Assembly: GCF_003609835.1 (NCBI RefSeq)
Contig: NZ_AP017899.1
Coordinates: forward strand, 1 to 64,000
Length of the DNA: 64,000 bases
From: Sphingopyxis sp. FD7
Lineage (GTDB): Bacteria; Pseudomonadota; Alphaproteobacteria; Sphingomonadales; Sphingomonadaceae
Direction: 5' to 3'
Under the pieces are notes generated by a model. That model ran no database searches. It saw only the letters and a list, made by a program, of their open reading frames with translations, and had not been told where the DNA came from. Position numbers and translations under genes: made by a program. Shown here in pieces: positions 23,869 to 32,174 of the stretch. The stretch's first letter is position 1, and each line of letters opens with the position of its first letter.

Positions 23869-24204
23869 ATGAAACAGGCTTACGGAGAAACCGTCACCAC
23901 GACCGCTTTTTCGAAGAAGGTCGGCTACTATTACGACGAGGCGATCCGCAGACCCATCGGTCTCGAGCGCCACGGAGAGGTCCGCGTCGTCATGGTGCCG
24001 GTCGACGAGTACAACTCGCTTCGAAAGCTGTTCGCGCGTGCCCTGCAATCGGAGCAGCTGAAGGATGTCATCGGAGAAATCACCACCGCGCCGCCGGCGT
24101 TCCACCCTGACGCCCCGGACAGCTACGAAGACGCCGCCCACGCCGGTGCCGAGCGCCCCCGCCAAACCCGCAAGCGGGCAGAACGCGAGACCGCGACCGC
24201 CTGA
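23869..24204 (+). CDS. Phd/YefM-type antitoxin
   Basis: 111 residues from ATG 23869 (GGCGGAG seven nt upstream; other ATGs at 23848 and 23851 are possible). The N-terminal 60 residues, VTTTAFSKKVGYYYDEAIRR followed by IGLERHGEVRVVMVPVDEYNSL, follow the Phd/YefM antitoxin fold: an N-terminal strand and helix for operator binding, then a VPVDEYNSL-type motif. The C-terminal tail is disordered-looking and charged, as expected for toxin binding. It overlaps the PemK-like toxin by 59 bp. Confidence 0.75.
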   Translation: MKQAYGETVTTTAFSKKVGYYYDEAIRRPIGLERHGEVRVVMVPVDEYNSLRKLFARALQSEQLKDVIGEITTAPPAFHPDAPDSYEDAAHAGAERPRQTRKRAERETATA

Positions 24205-24589
24205 ACCCGGCGCCATCATCGACTACGGCTATCTCTGGGCCCGCGAGGACGCGAAGGGCCAAGAGAACGCCACCAAGACGCGGCCGTGCTACATCTACGG
24301 CGTAAAAGCCATCGACGGGCTCTACATCGTCTCCGTCATGGCCATATCGAGCTCGTCGACTGGCGCGCGCGTGCCCGTTCATCCGCGCGAACGCGCAGCG
24401 CTGGGGCTTCCCGACGACTGCGACGTAGTAATCGAGGAGATGAACGTGTTCCAGTGGTCGGGTCCTGACATCGTCCCACAATCGGACGGATCCCTGATGC
24501 GGGCAAACCCCGCATCGAGGAAGCTGACCGCGGCAATCGGCGCCGCCATGGTCGGGCGAACCCCGACTATCGTTTTCCGGTCTCCCTGA
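24146..24589 (+). CDS. PemK/MazF-like toxin
   Basis: 147 residues from a proposed GTG at 24146; an ATG at 24065 in the same frame would add residues that overlap the antitoxin heavily. The opening PEPGAIIDYGYLWAREDAKG and KTRPCYIYGVK follow the PemK/MazF pattern (a G-x-I-x-x-x strand, then RPC). These toxins are usually mRNA endoribonucleases neutralised by the upstream antitoxin. On this element the pair probably serves plasmid maintenance. Confidence 0.7.
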   Translation: MPSAPAKPASGQNARPRPPEPGAIIDYGYLWAREDAKGQENATKTRPCYIYGVKAIDGLYIVSVMAISSSSTGARVPVHPRERAALGLPDDCDVVIEEMNVFQWSGPDIVPQSDGSLMRANPASRKLTAAIGAAMVGRTPTIVFRSP

Positions 24590-25047
24590 CACGAGCAGCG
24601 CGCAGCACGCCAACAGCGTGAATCGTCCGTATGCGTGGGACGCCCGCCTGCCCGGGCCGAAATGCCTCGCGACGAACGTGGAAGACGAGGCATCGTAGCG
24701 CCAGGGATCTCGCCACCGGCCACTCCCGAAAACAGGGTCGGCACCACGCAGCGAGACCGATCCCGCTTCCGCAGGGAATCAGTACGGCGTCACCTCCAAA
24801 GCGGTGTTCAGCACTACAGGGCCTCTCCAAGCCGAGTGCATGTCCGCCGTCCAGTGCCCCTGCCCCTCCGGTCGGGCTTAGGGCCAACCTGCGAAAATGC
24901 GAGCCGTGTTCCTCGCTTCGCGAGCTGCCCGCTCCACCTCGATTTTCGAGGTTTCCCGCGCACGGGTGCGCGGTGTCCCATCCCTCCCTCCGGGGCTCGA
25001 TAAGGGCACCGGCGGACAAGCCGTCGGCTCAGAAGGAGGCTTTTGAA
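24590..25047. other. 458-bp non-coding region upstream of ssb
   Basis: No convincing ORF. It contains a perfect hairpin (ACCTCGA-TTT-TCGAGGT, 24936-24952) and a GCGCACGGGTGCGC palindrome just downstream, followed by AGAAGGAGG before the ssb start. It may hold the promoter and leader of the SSB transcription unit. Confidence 0.5.
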
Positions 25048-25383
25048 ATGAACACCGTCAACCTCGTCGGCCGACTGGCCAAGGACCCGATCGCCCGCGA
25101 CGGCAGCAAGACCAAGGTCACCGAGCTGCTCCTGGTCACCGAACGCCCCGTCATCCGCGACGGCCGCGTCCAGAAGGATCCGGAAACCGGCTACACGAAG
25201 ACCGACGCCGAGTTCCACAAGATCATCGTCTTCAACGGCATGGGTCTTCCGCTCCGCGACCACAAGGCGAAGGGCGACCAGCTCGCGGTCACCGGCCGCA
25301 TCCACTACACCCGTTGGCAAGATGCCGACGGCAACGACCGCTACGGCTGCGAGATCATCGCCGAGAACGTCGAGTTCCTCTGA
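25048..25383 (+). CDS. ssb: Short single-stranded DNA-binding protein
   Basis: 111 residues. MNTVNLVGRLAKDPIARDGS opens with the OB-fold signature, and GDQLAVTGRIHYTRWQDADG is the conserved strand-loop of SSB. It is shorter than chromosomal SSB (about 170 residues) and lacks the acidic DDDIPF-type tail that recruits partners, so it is probably a plasmid-specific SSB protecting single strands during transfer or replication. Start ATG 25048 follows AGAAGGAGG. A terminator follows. Confidence 0.85.
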   Translation: MNTVNLVGRLAKDPIARDGSKTKVTELLLVTERPVIRDGRVQKDPETGYTKTDAEFHKIIVFNGMGLPLRDHKAKGDQLAVTGRIHYTRWQDADGNDRYGCEIIAENVEFL

Positions 25384-25395
25384 CCGACCCCGATC

Positions 25396-25420
25396 GGGCG
25401 GCGCGCAAGCGCCGCCCTTT
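25396..25420 (+). terminator. Rho-independent terminator after ssb
   Basis: GGGCGGCGC and GCGCCGCCC form a 9-bp stem around GCAA, followed by TTT. Confidence 0.8.
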
Positions 25421-25445
25421 CACCATCTCACCCAGGAGAACTGCC

Positions 25446-25712
25446 ATGAAGGACTTCGGCCTCTTCGCGGAGCGCGACGCCGCACGCGCGGAACGCAAGC
25501 TCGGCGAGCTCACCCGCTTCGCCGCCCGGCGCGAGATCATGCTCGAGACCATCGATCTCGATAGCCTGGACCGCTCGACCGCTTTCGACATCCTTGAAAC
25601 GGACGAGGACCTGGCCGAGACGATCGCATTCGGCCCGATCTACGTCCATCATCTCGCGACGCTCGAGGCGCAGCGCGCGGAAATCGCGGCTTCGCTCGCA
25701 CGGGCTGCGTAA
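25446..25712 (+). CDS. Small hypothetical protein
   Basis: 88 residues from ATG 25446 with AGGAGAA upstream. A Glu- and Arg-rich helical protein (FAERDAARAERKLGELTRFA). Not recognised. It stands after the ssb terminator and converges on the gene at 25745. Confidence 0.6.
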   Translation: MKDFGLFAERDAARAERKLGELTRFAARREIMLETIDLDSLDRSTAFDILETDEDLAETIAFGPIYVHHLATLEAQRAEIAASLARAA

Positions 25713-25744
25713 GCGACCTCAAACCTATCTGGAATAGCCTGTTG

Positions 25745-27181
25745 CTAAGGAAGCCTACCGTAAGGGGACGGAATGCGCTCGCATCCCGAGGGCGGTCCCG
25801 CATGAGCCCGAGACCAGTCTTCGATCTGATCCCAGAACGACCCATGTTCATACATCAGGTTCCGGATGGCTGCAGAGTTATGATTGGTTGACCTGCAGGC
25901 GATACCGACAGCTTCAACCGTCGCCTTGTAAACGAGATCCGGAATGGCCACCCGGCCCCGATAATTCATCGCTATCGTGGACTCCACCAACTCGGCGCTA
26001 TCAGAACCCCGCGGAGCGATCACTAGCTTCAACCGCCTGTCATTGTCGCGATTCACCAGAAAGTATCGCCAACTCGGGTCGGCTTCAGCCAAAGCCGGGA
26101 CGAGTTCGACAGGGTGGGAATCTCCCCCGCTTGTCATGGCAACCCAGCAATCTTCGATATGTCGTCGCTTTCGCGCTACAAGCACCAGCGGCCCAGCGAT
26201 GTCGTAATCGTTCCCATCCGAAGGTTCGAGGGTGAATCTCTGGCATAATCTACGCCATCCATCGTGGGGCAGCATCGCCCTGCCGGACACGTACCATTTC
26301 AGTTCCCTGACCGTGACGCCGATAGCATCAGCGACATCCTTCTCCGGAAGAGGCCAACAGGCCAGAATCGATTTAACGAGTTCATACGGATCTGAAAGCG
26401 ACGGAGGGTAGTCATCGTCGGGCGACCATTGCTCATCGCCGTCGTCCTCATCGTCTTCGTCAAAATCCGATTTGTCCCCGATGAGAAGCGACACACTCTC
26501 GTGAAAGAAATCTCCGGAAGGTGGGATATAGAAATAACGGTCTTGCGGCGGTGGAACCGATGCCTCCCACGATCGCAACCAGGGACCCTGTTCAAAGCCA
26601 ATCGGCCGAACGAACGTGGCCGACCCCCTATTTTCGAGCGCATCCCATTCTCCAGCACGCTTCTGCATTGCCAGACCGCCCGGCAATGTTCGATATCCTT
26701 TAGGCTCATCAACCTGCCGAGCCGCTGCCTCGAGCGCTTTCAAAGGCTCCTCCGGTCCCCCTTTGAGGAACATCAAGTAACCCGTCTGTGCAGACCTCAT
26801 TGAAGCAGGAAGCGATTTTTCCCTCGGACCGGCAATCTGCAGGTCGACCCCGACCGCATCCATTGCGTCGGCTAATCCAGGGGCGGCACCCGCCAAATGC
26901 TTGGAAACCATGATCCTGTCGGGAAGTCCTTTAAGCCAACTGGCGTCCGCCCACGCCAGCGACAGAACTTCTCCCAAGTCACGCGGCGCCGCGAGGTCGG
27001 AATAATACCGGATGCGATACGGAAGACCTGCAACCGTTATTCCATATAGAAGTACCGGCGAAAGTCCGTAGGACGCCGCATCTCCCAACGTAATTGGATC
27101 GGGCACCCTGACCATACCATAATCGCGGTGTCGAAAGACTTGTTTCGCTATAGACACATAAAGGTGATGCAATCGTTCCAT
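25745..27181 (-). CDS. Large hypothetical protein with acidic linker and HTH-like segment
   Basis: 478 residues, on the opposite strand to the backbone operons and visibly lower in GC. It carries an acidic run (DFDEDDEDDGDEQ, about residues 244-256) between two parts. The second part begins with PLPEKDVADAIGVTVRELKW, which has XRE-like helix-turn-helix spacing. No catalytic motif is clear. It may be a recently acquired cargo gene. The ribosome site is weak. Confidence 0.6.
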   Translation of the reverse strand: MERLHHLYVSIAKQVFRHRDYGMVRVPDPITLGDAASYGLSPVLLYGITVAGLPYRIRYYSDLAAPRDLGEVLSLAWADASWLKGLPDRIMVSKHLAGAAPGLADAMDAVGVDLQIAGPREKSLPASMRSAQTGYLMFLKGGPEEPLKALEAAARQVDEPKGYRTLPGGLAMQKRAGEWDALENRGSATFVRPIGFEQGPWLRSWEASVPPPQDRYFYIPPSGDFFHESVSLLIGDKSDFDEDDEDDGDEQWSPDDDYPPSLSDPYELVKSILACWPLPEKDVADAIGVTVRELKWYVSGRAMLPHDGWRRLCQRFTLEPSDGNDYDIAGPLVLVARKRRHIEDCWVAMTSGGDSHPVELVPALAEADPSWRYFLVNRDNDRRLKLVIAPRGSDSAELVESTIAMNYRGRVAIPDLVYKATVEAVGIACRSTNHNSAAIRNLMYEHGSFWDQIEDWSRAHAGPPSGCERIPSPYGRLP

Positions 27182-27788
27182 TAGAAATCCAATCTATCGT
27201 AGACGAACGATAATCCGGCACATCCAGGTTAACAATTGCCGCCTCCCGACCTTCGGCCGGGACCGCGCTCTACTGCGCTAGGCTCCTGCCAGCACCTCGC
27301 CTTCGCTCGATCGCTGTCTGCGTCGCCAAGCTACGCCGAATCCGGCAAGCCGGTTTCGGCCCATTCGGGTGACGATCGCCTGGCGGGATAGCCGCGCATC
27401 GCGCTATCGCGCTGCGGCCTGAAGAGCGGGGCTGTCTGCATCGGCTCGACCTCCGGCCGACAAGGTCATGCCCGACGCCTGACTGGCAGATTCACCGCAT
27501 CCCATCAGCGCTGAACAAGCCTTCGGTCGGGCCTCCGCATTATAATCGGCCCCGCGGGCTCTCGGTCCCGCCGCTCGCGTCCGGGCGGCCGCGCGAGGGC
27601 AACGACCCCTGGCGTTGCCGCGCGCGCGAGACGCACCGGCCTGTCTTGGCGCGGCTCCTGCGGGAGCCCGATGTCCGTGAAGAAGAGAGGAGGGGAGAGG
27701 AGGGGGTGGGTTTGATTGCATCCTCGTGTGATGGGGTCCGAAGGATACTTGCGGCAAAGATCCGGTCAAGGATCTGCGGTCCCCCCAA

Positions 27789-27830
27789 TTTTTTCCCGGC
27801 TTTTGTCTGCTTGCAGCAGACGGGAAAAAA
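27789..27830 (+). repeat. Nested hairpin
   Basis: Outer arms TTTTTTCCC (27789-27797) and GGGAAAAAA (27822-27830) enclose an inner stem GTCTGC-TTGCA-GCAGAC (27805-27821). It could be a bidirectional terminator or a protein-binding site. Confidence 0.7.
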
Positions 27831-27853
27831 TCGGCTCCCCCGCAGCCCGTAGG

Positions 27854-27898
27854 CGTTAACCGGGGCCCGGCCCTGACGTGCCGGCTTCCCGGTTAACG
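27854..27898. repeat. 11-bp inverted repeat CGTTAACCGGG / CCCGGTTAACG
   Basis: Perfect arms at 27854-27864 and 27888-27898 separated by 23 bp, 80 bp upstream of the truncated ORF start at 27978. A candidate operator or relaxase/replication site. Confidence 0.7.
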
Positions 27899-27977
27899 TC
27901 CCTGACCTCGTTTGCCCGCTGCGCACCATTGGACCCGTCATCACGAGATGACGCGATCAAACCAATGGAGGCTTCCA

Positions 27978-28068
27978 ATGCAGACTTTCAATTCTTTCGC
28001 CGATCTCGCCAACGCCCGGATCGAGCTGGCCGACAGCCGCGGCCCGGTTACCGAAGCATACGACGGGG
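27978..28068 (+). pseudogene. 5' end of a gene cut off by IS6 copy 2
   Basis: Starts at ATG 27978 after AATGGAGG and reads MQTFNSFADLANARIELADS followed by RGPVTEAYDG, then meets the IS at 28069. Only 30 codons remain and the family is not identifiable. The strong ribosome site and preceding structured leader suggest it was a real, probably plasmid-maintenance gene. Confidence 0.5.
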
Positions 28069-28950
28069 GGCTCTGTTGCAAACTCTGACACGGTTTCCAA
28101 GATTGGGCTCATGTACTGTCAAGGTCAGTTGCGATGAACGATTTCAAAGGACGGCATTTTACCGGCGAGGTCATCCTATGGGCGGTGCGCTGGTATTGTC
28201 GATACGGCATCAGCTACCGTGATCTCGAGGAAATGCTGTCCGAGCGTGGGATCGATGTCGATCATACGACGATCTATCGCTGGGTGCAGCGCTACGCGCC
28301 GGAGATGGAGAAGCGTCTCCGCTGGTTCTGGCGGCGCGGCTTTGATCCGAGCTGGCGTCTGGATGAGACCTACGTAAAGGTGCGGGGCAAATGGACCTAC
28401 CTGTACCGGGCGGTCGACAAACGGGGCGACACGATTGATTTCTATCTGTCATCGACACGCAGCGCCAAAGCGGCGAAGCGCTTTCTGGGCAAAGCTCTTC
28501 GTGGCCTGAAGGACTGGGAAAAGCCGGCCAAACTCAATACCGACAAGGCACCCAGCTACGGCGCAGCAATCGCTGAGCTGAAACGCGAAGGCAAACTGGC
28601 GGCGGAAACCGAGCACCGGCAGGTGAAATATCTGAACAACGTGCTCGAGGCCGACCACGGCAAGCTGAAGATGCTGATCAAGCCGGTACGTGGCTTCAAG
28701 TCGATGCCAACGGCCTACGCCACGATCAAGGGCTTCGAGGTCATGCGCGCCCTACGCAAAGGACAGGCCCAGGCATGGTGCCTGCAGCCAGGTATCATGG
28801 GGGAGGTGCGCCTGGTTGAAAGAGCATTCGGAATTGGACCCTCGGCCCTGACCGAAACCATGATTATGCTCAATAAGCATTTCGCCAATGCTGCCTAATC
28901 CCCCAACTGGGTGACGCCGCGCGGCCGTGCCCCATGTTTGCAACAGAGCC
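28069..28950 (+). mobile_element. IS6-family element (IS6100-like), copy 2
   Basis: 882 bp with the same 14-bp terminal repeats as copy 1, in the same orientation. The right flank is GGATATTC, the complement of GAATATCC found beside copy 3; the left flank CGACGGGG does not match. This is the signature of intramolecular replicative transposition with inversion (see findings). Confidence 0.97.
28134..28898 (+). CDS. tnpA: IS6-family transposase (copy 2)
   Basis: 254-residue DDE transposase, identical to the copy at 6876; catalytic motifs LDETYVKV, NTDKAPSYG and LEADHGK. Intact and probably active. Confidence 0.97.
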   Translation: MNDFKGRHFTGEVILWAVRWYCRYGISYRDLEEMLSERGIDVDHTTIYRWVQRYAPEMEKRLRWFWRRGFDPSWRLDETYVKVRGKWTYLYRAVDKRGDTIDFYLSSTRSAKAAKRFLGKALRGLKDWEKPAKLNTDKAPSYGAAIAELKREGKLAAETEHRQVKYLNNVLEADHGKLKMLIKPVRGFKSMPTAYATIKGFEVMRALRKGQAQAWCLQPGIMGEVRLVERAFGIGPSALTETMIMLNKHFANAA

Positions 28951-29339
28951 GGATATTCCGCGAGCAGGATCGTGGCCACCGGTGTCAGTGTTTCGGCCAG
29001 CAGCCCTTGCAAGGCTTCTTCCACGATGAGCAGCGCAGGCGTGCTGTCGCCCAGAATACCGGCGATCTCGCGCGGGGCCAGCCGCCAGTTGATCGGCAAG
29101 AAGATCGCGCCCGCCTTGGCGCAGCCGAAGAACAGCTCGAACTGTGCCGGCCCATTGCGCGCGATGATCGCGACGCGGTCGCCCAGCCCTACTCCGTGCG
29201 CCGCCAGCGCGCTCGCCACCCGGCTGGCCCGCATGTCGAGTTCCCGAAAGCCCAGGGTTTCTCCCGCAAGCGTCAGGCACGGCGCATCGGGCGTCAGTGC
29301 CGCATGCTGGCGCAGCAGAGCAAGAAGGTTGGTTTCCAC
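28951..29339 (-). pseudogene. Acyl-CoA synthetase, N-terminal fragment
   Basis: About 129 codons from ATG 29339 (METNLLALLRQHAALTPDAP), covering the N-terminal region of an AMP-forming acyl-CoA synthetase (GVGLGDRVAIIARNGPAQFE, GAIFLPINWRLAPREI) and ending at LLAEYP where IS6 copy 2 begins. The rest of the gene is at 44486-45625. It starts 4 bp after the acyl-CoA dehydrogenase stop and so was the fifth gene of the BVMO operon. Confidence 0.93.
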
Positions 29340-29343
29340 CTGT

Positions 29344-30522
29344 TCAGTAGCTTTTCGGCAGGCCCAGACTGTGGGTTGAGACGTAATTCAGGATCATCTC
29401 GCGGCTCACCGGCGCTGTGCGGTGGAGGCGCGCGATGAACCACAGGTCGGACAAGCCATACTCATTCGACAGCCCGTTGCCACCGTGGACTTGGATCGCC
29501 TGATCGAGCGCCTTCAAGGAGGATTCGGCGGCAGCGAACTTGGCCATGTTGGCGGTTTCGGCGGCGTCTTCCCCGCCATCGCAGAGCTGCGCGGCGCGGG
29601 CATTGAGCAGGCGCGCGGCTTGCACGTTGATGTATGCTTCGGCCAGCGGGTGGGCGACGCCCTGATGCGCGCCAATCGGTGTGTTCCAAACCGAGCGGTC
29701 CTTGGCATATTGCGCGGCCTGCGTGATGGCGAAGCGCGAGATGCCGTTGTTGATCGCAGCTGCGGCGATGCGTTCGGGGTTGAGGCCCGAGAATACCTGC
29801 TTCAGGCCCTCGCCAGGCTCCCCGATCAGCGCGTCATCTGAAACTTCCACATTGTCGTAGAACACGGAAAACTGCTTTTCGGAGGTGCGCAGCGCTGAAT
29901 CGATCTGTGTCATCGAGATGCCCGGCGTGTTGGTGGGCACAACGAACAGAGACAGGCCCTGCCGCGAGCCGTCGTTCACCGGCACGCCATCACGCGCCAC
30001 GACCATGACTGCGTCCGACTGGTCGATGTCAGACGTCCAGTATTTCGCGCCGTTGATCACCCAACCATTGCCCTTGCGCACCGCATGGGTGGTGACTTTG
30101 TGGGTGTTCGATCCGGCGTTCGGCTCTGTGATGCCGAAGCACATCTTGCGTTTGCCGCTGGCGATGCCGGGCAACCACTCCTGCTTCATCGCCTCGCTGC
30201 CGCAAGCCGCAATTATCGGCGCGGTGATCGAGGAGATGACCATCGAGAGGATCGGGCAGCCGTGCGCTGCGGTTTCCTCTATGCAGATATTGAGTTCCGA
30301 AAGGCCGCCACCACCACCGCCGTATGCCTCTGAAACGTGCACACCCAGGAACCCGGCTTCGCCAAGCGCCGACCACAAGGCGGTCGGCTGCTCGCCCTTG
30401 TTGACGACATCTTGGAAGTATTTCCGGCCAAACTTACCGACGAGTTTGCTGACGCTGTCACGCAGATCGCGATGATGGTCGGCGGTGTCGCACAAGGTTG
30501 TTTGGAAAAGATCAGACGACAT
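29344..30522 (-). CDS. Acyl-CoA dehydrogenase
   Basis: 392 residues with the full acyl-CoA dehydrogenase pattern: CFGITEPNAGSNTHKVTTHA (FAD and substrate site), RNGWVINGAKYWTSDID-like sheet region, and the C-terminal QVHGGNGLSNEYGLSDLW. It would oxidise an acyl-CoA to the enoyl-CoA, passing electrons to ETF. The gene lies between 3-hydroxyacyl-CoA dehydrogenase (30 bp upstream) and the acyl-CoA synthetase fragment. The glycine-rich stretch YGGGGGGLSE is unusual but in frame. Confidence 0.92.
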   Translation of the reverse strand: MSSDLFQTTLCDTADHHRDLRDSVSKLVGKFGRKYFQDVVNKGEQPTALWSALGEAGFLGVHVSEAYGGGGGGLSELNICIEETAAHGCPILSMVISSITAPIIAACGSEAMKQEWLPGIASGKRKMCFGITEPNAGSNTHKVTTHAVRKGNGWVINGAKYWTSDIDQSDAVMVVARDGVPVNDGSRQGLSLFVVPTNTPGISMTQIDSALRTSEKQFSVFYDNVEVSDDALIGEPGEGLKQVFSGLNPERIAAAAINNGISRFAITQAAQYAKDRSVWNTPIGAHQGVAHPLAEAYINVQAARLLNARAAQLCDGGEDAAETANMAKFAAAESSLKALDQAIQVHGGNGLSNEYGLSDLWFIARLHRTAPVSREMILNYVSTHSLGLPKSY

Positions 30523-30552
30523 TCAAATTACCCCAAACTTGAAACGGATTCA

Positions 30553-31410
30553 TTACGGCCAAGTGAAAAAGCCTTGGCCCGATTTGGCGCCGAGTTTGCC
30601 TGCGGCGACCATGTCGATTAAGATTTGCGGCGCAGCGAAGCGCGGCCCGTGGGCGGCTTCCAGCGTGCGCGCGATATCGAGCCGGACGTCGATGCCGACG
30701 ATGTCGCTGAGGCGAAGCGGCCCCACCGGATGGCGATAAGCCACAACGGCTGCGCGATCGATGTCCTCAGCCGAAGCGACGCCCGATTCGAGCATTCGCA
30801 TCGCCTCAAGGCTGGCGATCAGATCGAGCCGGCTCGTGGCAAACCCCGGGACATCGCGCACGGTGAGCGACTGTTTGCCGATCGCTGTCACGTAGGCGCG
30901 AGCGGACTCCAGCGTCTTAGGCAGGGTCTTTGCGCCTTCTACCAATTCAACCAGATGGATCGACCAGACCGGATTGAAGAAGTGCATGCCGAGGAAGATT
31001 CCGGGATCGGGCAGGGCTTGCGCCAACCGGTCGATCGACATTGCGCTGGTGTTGCTGCCGATCATCACAGGCTTTCGGCGTGCAATCCGCGCCAGAATGT
31101 CGAGCTTCAATTCGAGTCGTTCGGGCACCGTCTCGATAACGAGGTCGAGCCCGTCCGGCAGCAGGTCCACCGCGACAATCCGTGTGATCCGGCTATCGAG
31201 CGCCCTTGCACCTGCCGCGTCGAGCTTGCCGCGGGTGATGGCGGAGGCGGCAGTCTTGCCGATCGTGTCCCGCAGCGCGAGCGCGTGGGCATCGTCAGGC
31301 TCGACCACAATCACCCGGGCACCGGCCATGGCGCTGACATAGGCAATGCCGACCCCCATCGTGCCGCCGCCAACCACGGCGATCTGCTGTTTTATCAAAG
31401 GCTCGTTCAT
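30553..31410 (-). CDS. 3-hydroxyacyl-CoA dehydrogenase
   Basis: 285 residues. The NAD-binding motif VVGGGTMGVGIAYVSAMAG is at the N-terminus, SNTSAMSIDRLA and the catalytic-His motif GMHFFNPVWSIHLVE are in the middle, and the C-terminal domain includes HPVGPLRLSDIVGIDV. It oxidises L-3-hydroxyacyl-CoA to 3-ketoacyl-CoA. The start overlaps the hydratase stop (ATGA). Confidence 0.92.
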   Translation of the reverse strand: MNEPLIKQQIAVVGGGTMGVGIAYVSAMAGARVIVVEPDDAHALALRDTIGKTAASAITRGKLDAAGARALDSRITRIVAVDLLPDGLDLVIETVPERLELKLDILARIARRKPVMIGSNTSAMSIDRLAQALPDPGIFLGMHFFNPVWSIHLVELVEGAKTLPKTLESARAYVTAIGKQSLTVRDVPGFATSRLDLIASLEAMRMLESGVASAEDIDRAAVVAYRHPVGPLRLSDIVGIDVRLDIARTLEAAHGPRFAAPQILIDMVAAGKLGAKSGQGFFTWP

Positions 31411-32171
31411 CGTCCTGTCCATCGCGCGGGACGCTTTTCGGCAAATGCGCGCGCGCCCTCGCCCGCGTCGTAAGAAGCGAGCACAGTGTCGACCAGCGGA
31501 CGCTGGCGCTCCCATATTTCGGATTCGGGCCATTCGCGCGATTCGCGGATGATCCGCTTGGTCATCGCGGTGCTCAGCGGCGCATTTGCGGTGATGGCCT
31601 CGGCAAGCGCCAGCGCGCCTGCCAGTGCGCCGCCTTCGGGCACGATCCGGTTGACCAGACCCCAGCGGTGCGCCGTCGCCGCGTCCATTCTCGCGCCGGT
31701 GAGCGCGTATTCGAGCGCGATCGCCTCCGGAATACGGCGCGGGAGCCGCACCAGCCCGCCCGAGCCTGCGACCAGACCGCGCGATACTTCGGGCAGGCCG
31801 AACCATGCGGTTTCGGCCGCCACGATTAGATCGCAGGACAAGGCGAGCTCGCACCCCCCCGCCAGCGCGAAGCCTTCGACCGCGGCAATCACGGGTTTGA
31901 TCGGCGGCGCTTCGGTGATCCCGGCAAATCCGCGGCCTTCCACCTCGGGCCGCTCGCCAGCAGCGAAATCTTTAAGGTCCATGCCGGCACAGAACGAATT
32001 GCCGCGCCCGGTTATGATGCCCACGCGCAATTCCTTGGCGACATCGAGCTGGTCAAGCGCCGCGGCAATGGCGAGCGAGACTGCGCGCGTTACCGCATTG
32101 CGCTGCTGCGGACGATTGATCGCGATGACCAGTATCGCGCCGTGCTGTTCGATCTGAACGGGGCTATCCAT
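31407..32171 (-). CDS. Enoyl-CoA hydratase/isomerase
   Basis: 254 residues of the crotonase family: RNAVTRAVSLAIAAALDQLD, the oxyanion-hole segment FCAGMDLKDFA, then AVEGFALAGGCELALSCDLI and WFGLPEVSRGLVAG with the catalytic Glu position retained. It would hydrate an enoyl-CoA. The BVMO stop is 3 bp upstream, so it is the second gene of the operon. Confidence 0.92.
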   Translation of the reverse strand: MDSPVQIEQHGAILVIAINRPQQRNAVTRAVSLAIAAALDQLDVAKELRVGIITGRGNSFCAGMDLKDFAAGERPEVEGRGFAGITEAPPIKPVIAAVEGFALAGGCELALSCDLIVAAETAWFGLPEVSRGLVAGSGGLVRLPRRIPEAIALEYALTGARMDAATAHRWGLVNRIVPEGGALAGALALAEAITANAPLSTAMTKRIIRESREWPESEIWERQRPLVDTVLASYDAGEGARAFAEKRPARWTGR

Positions 32172-32174
32172 GGC

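Larger units (their letters stand above)
27182..27977. other. Gene-less region with strong secondary structure
   Basis: About 800 bp with no supported gene. It holds a polypurine tract (27683-27712), a nested hairpin (27789-27830) and an 11-bp inverted repeat (27854-27898). The density of palindromes and closeness to plasmid genes make a control, transfer-origin or replication role possible; none is proven. Confidence 0.5.
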
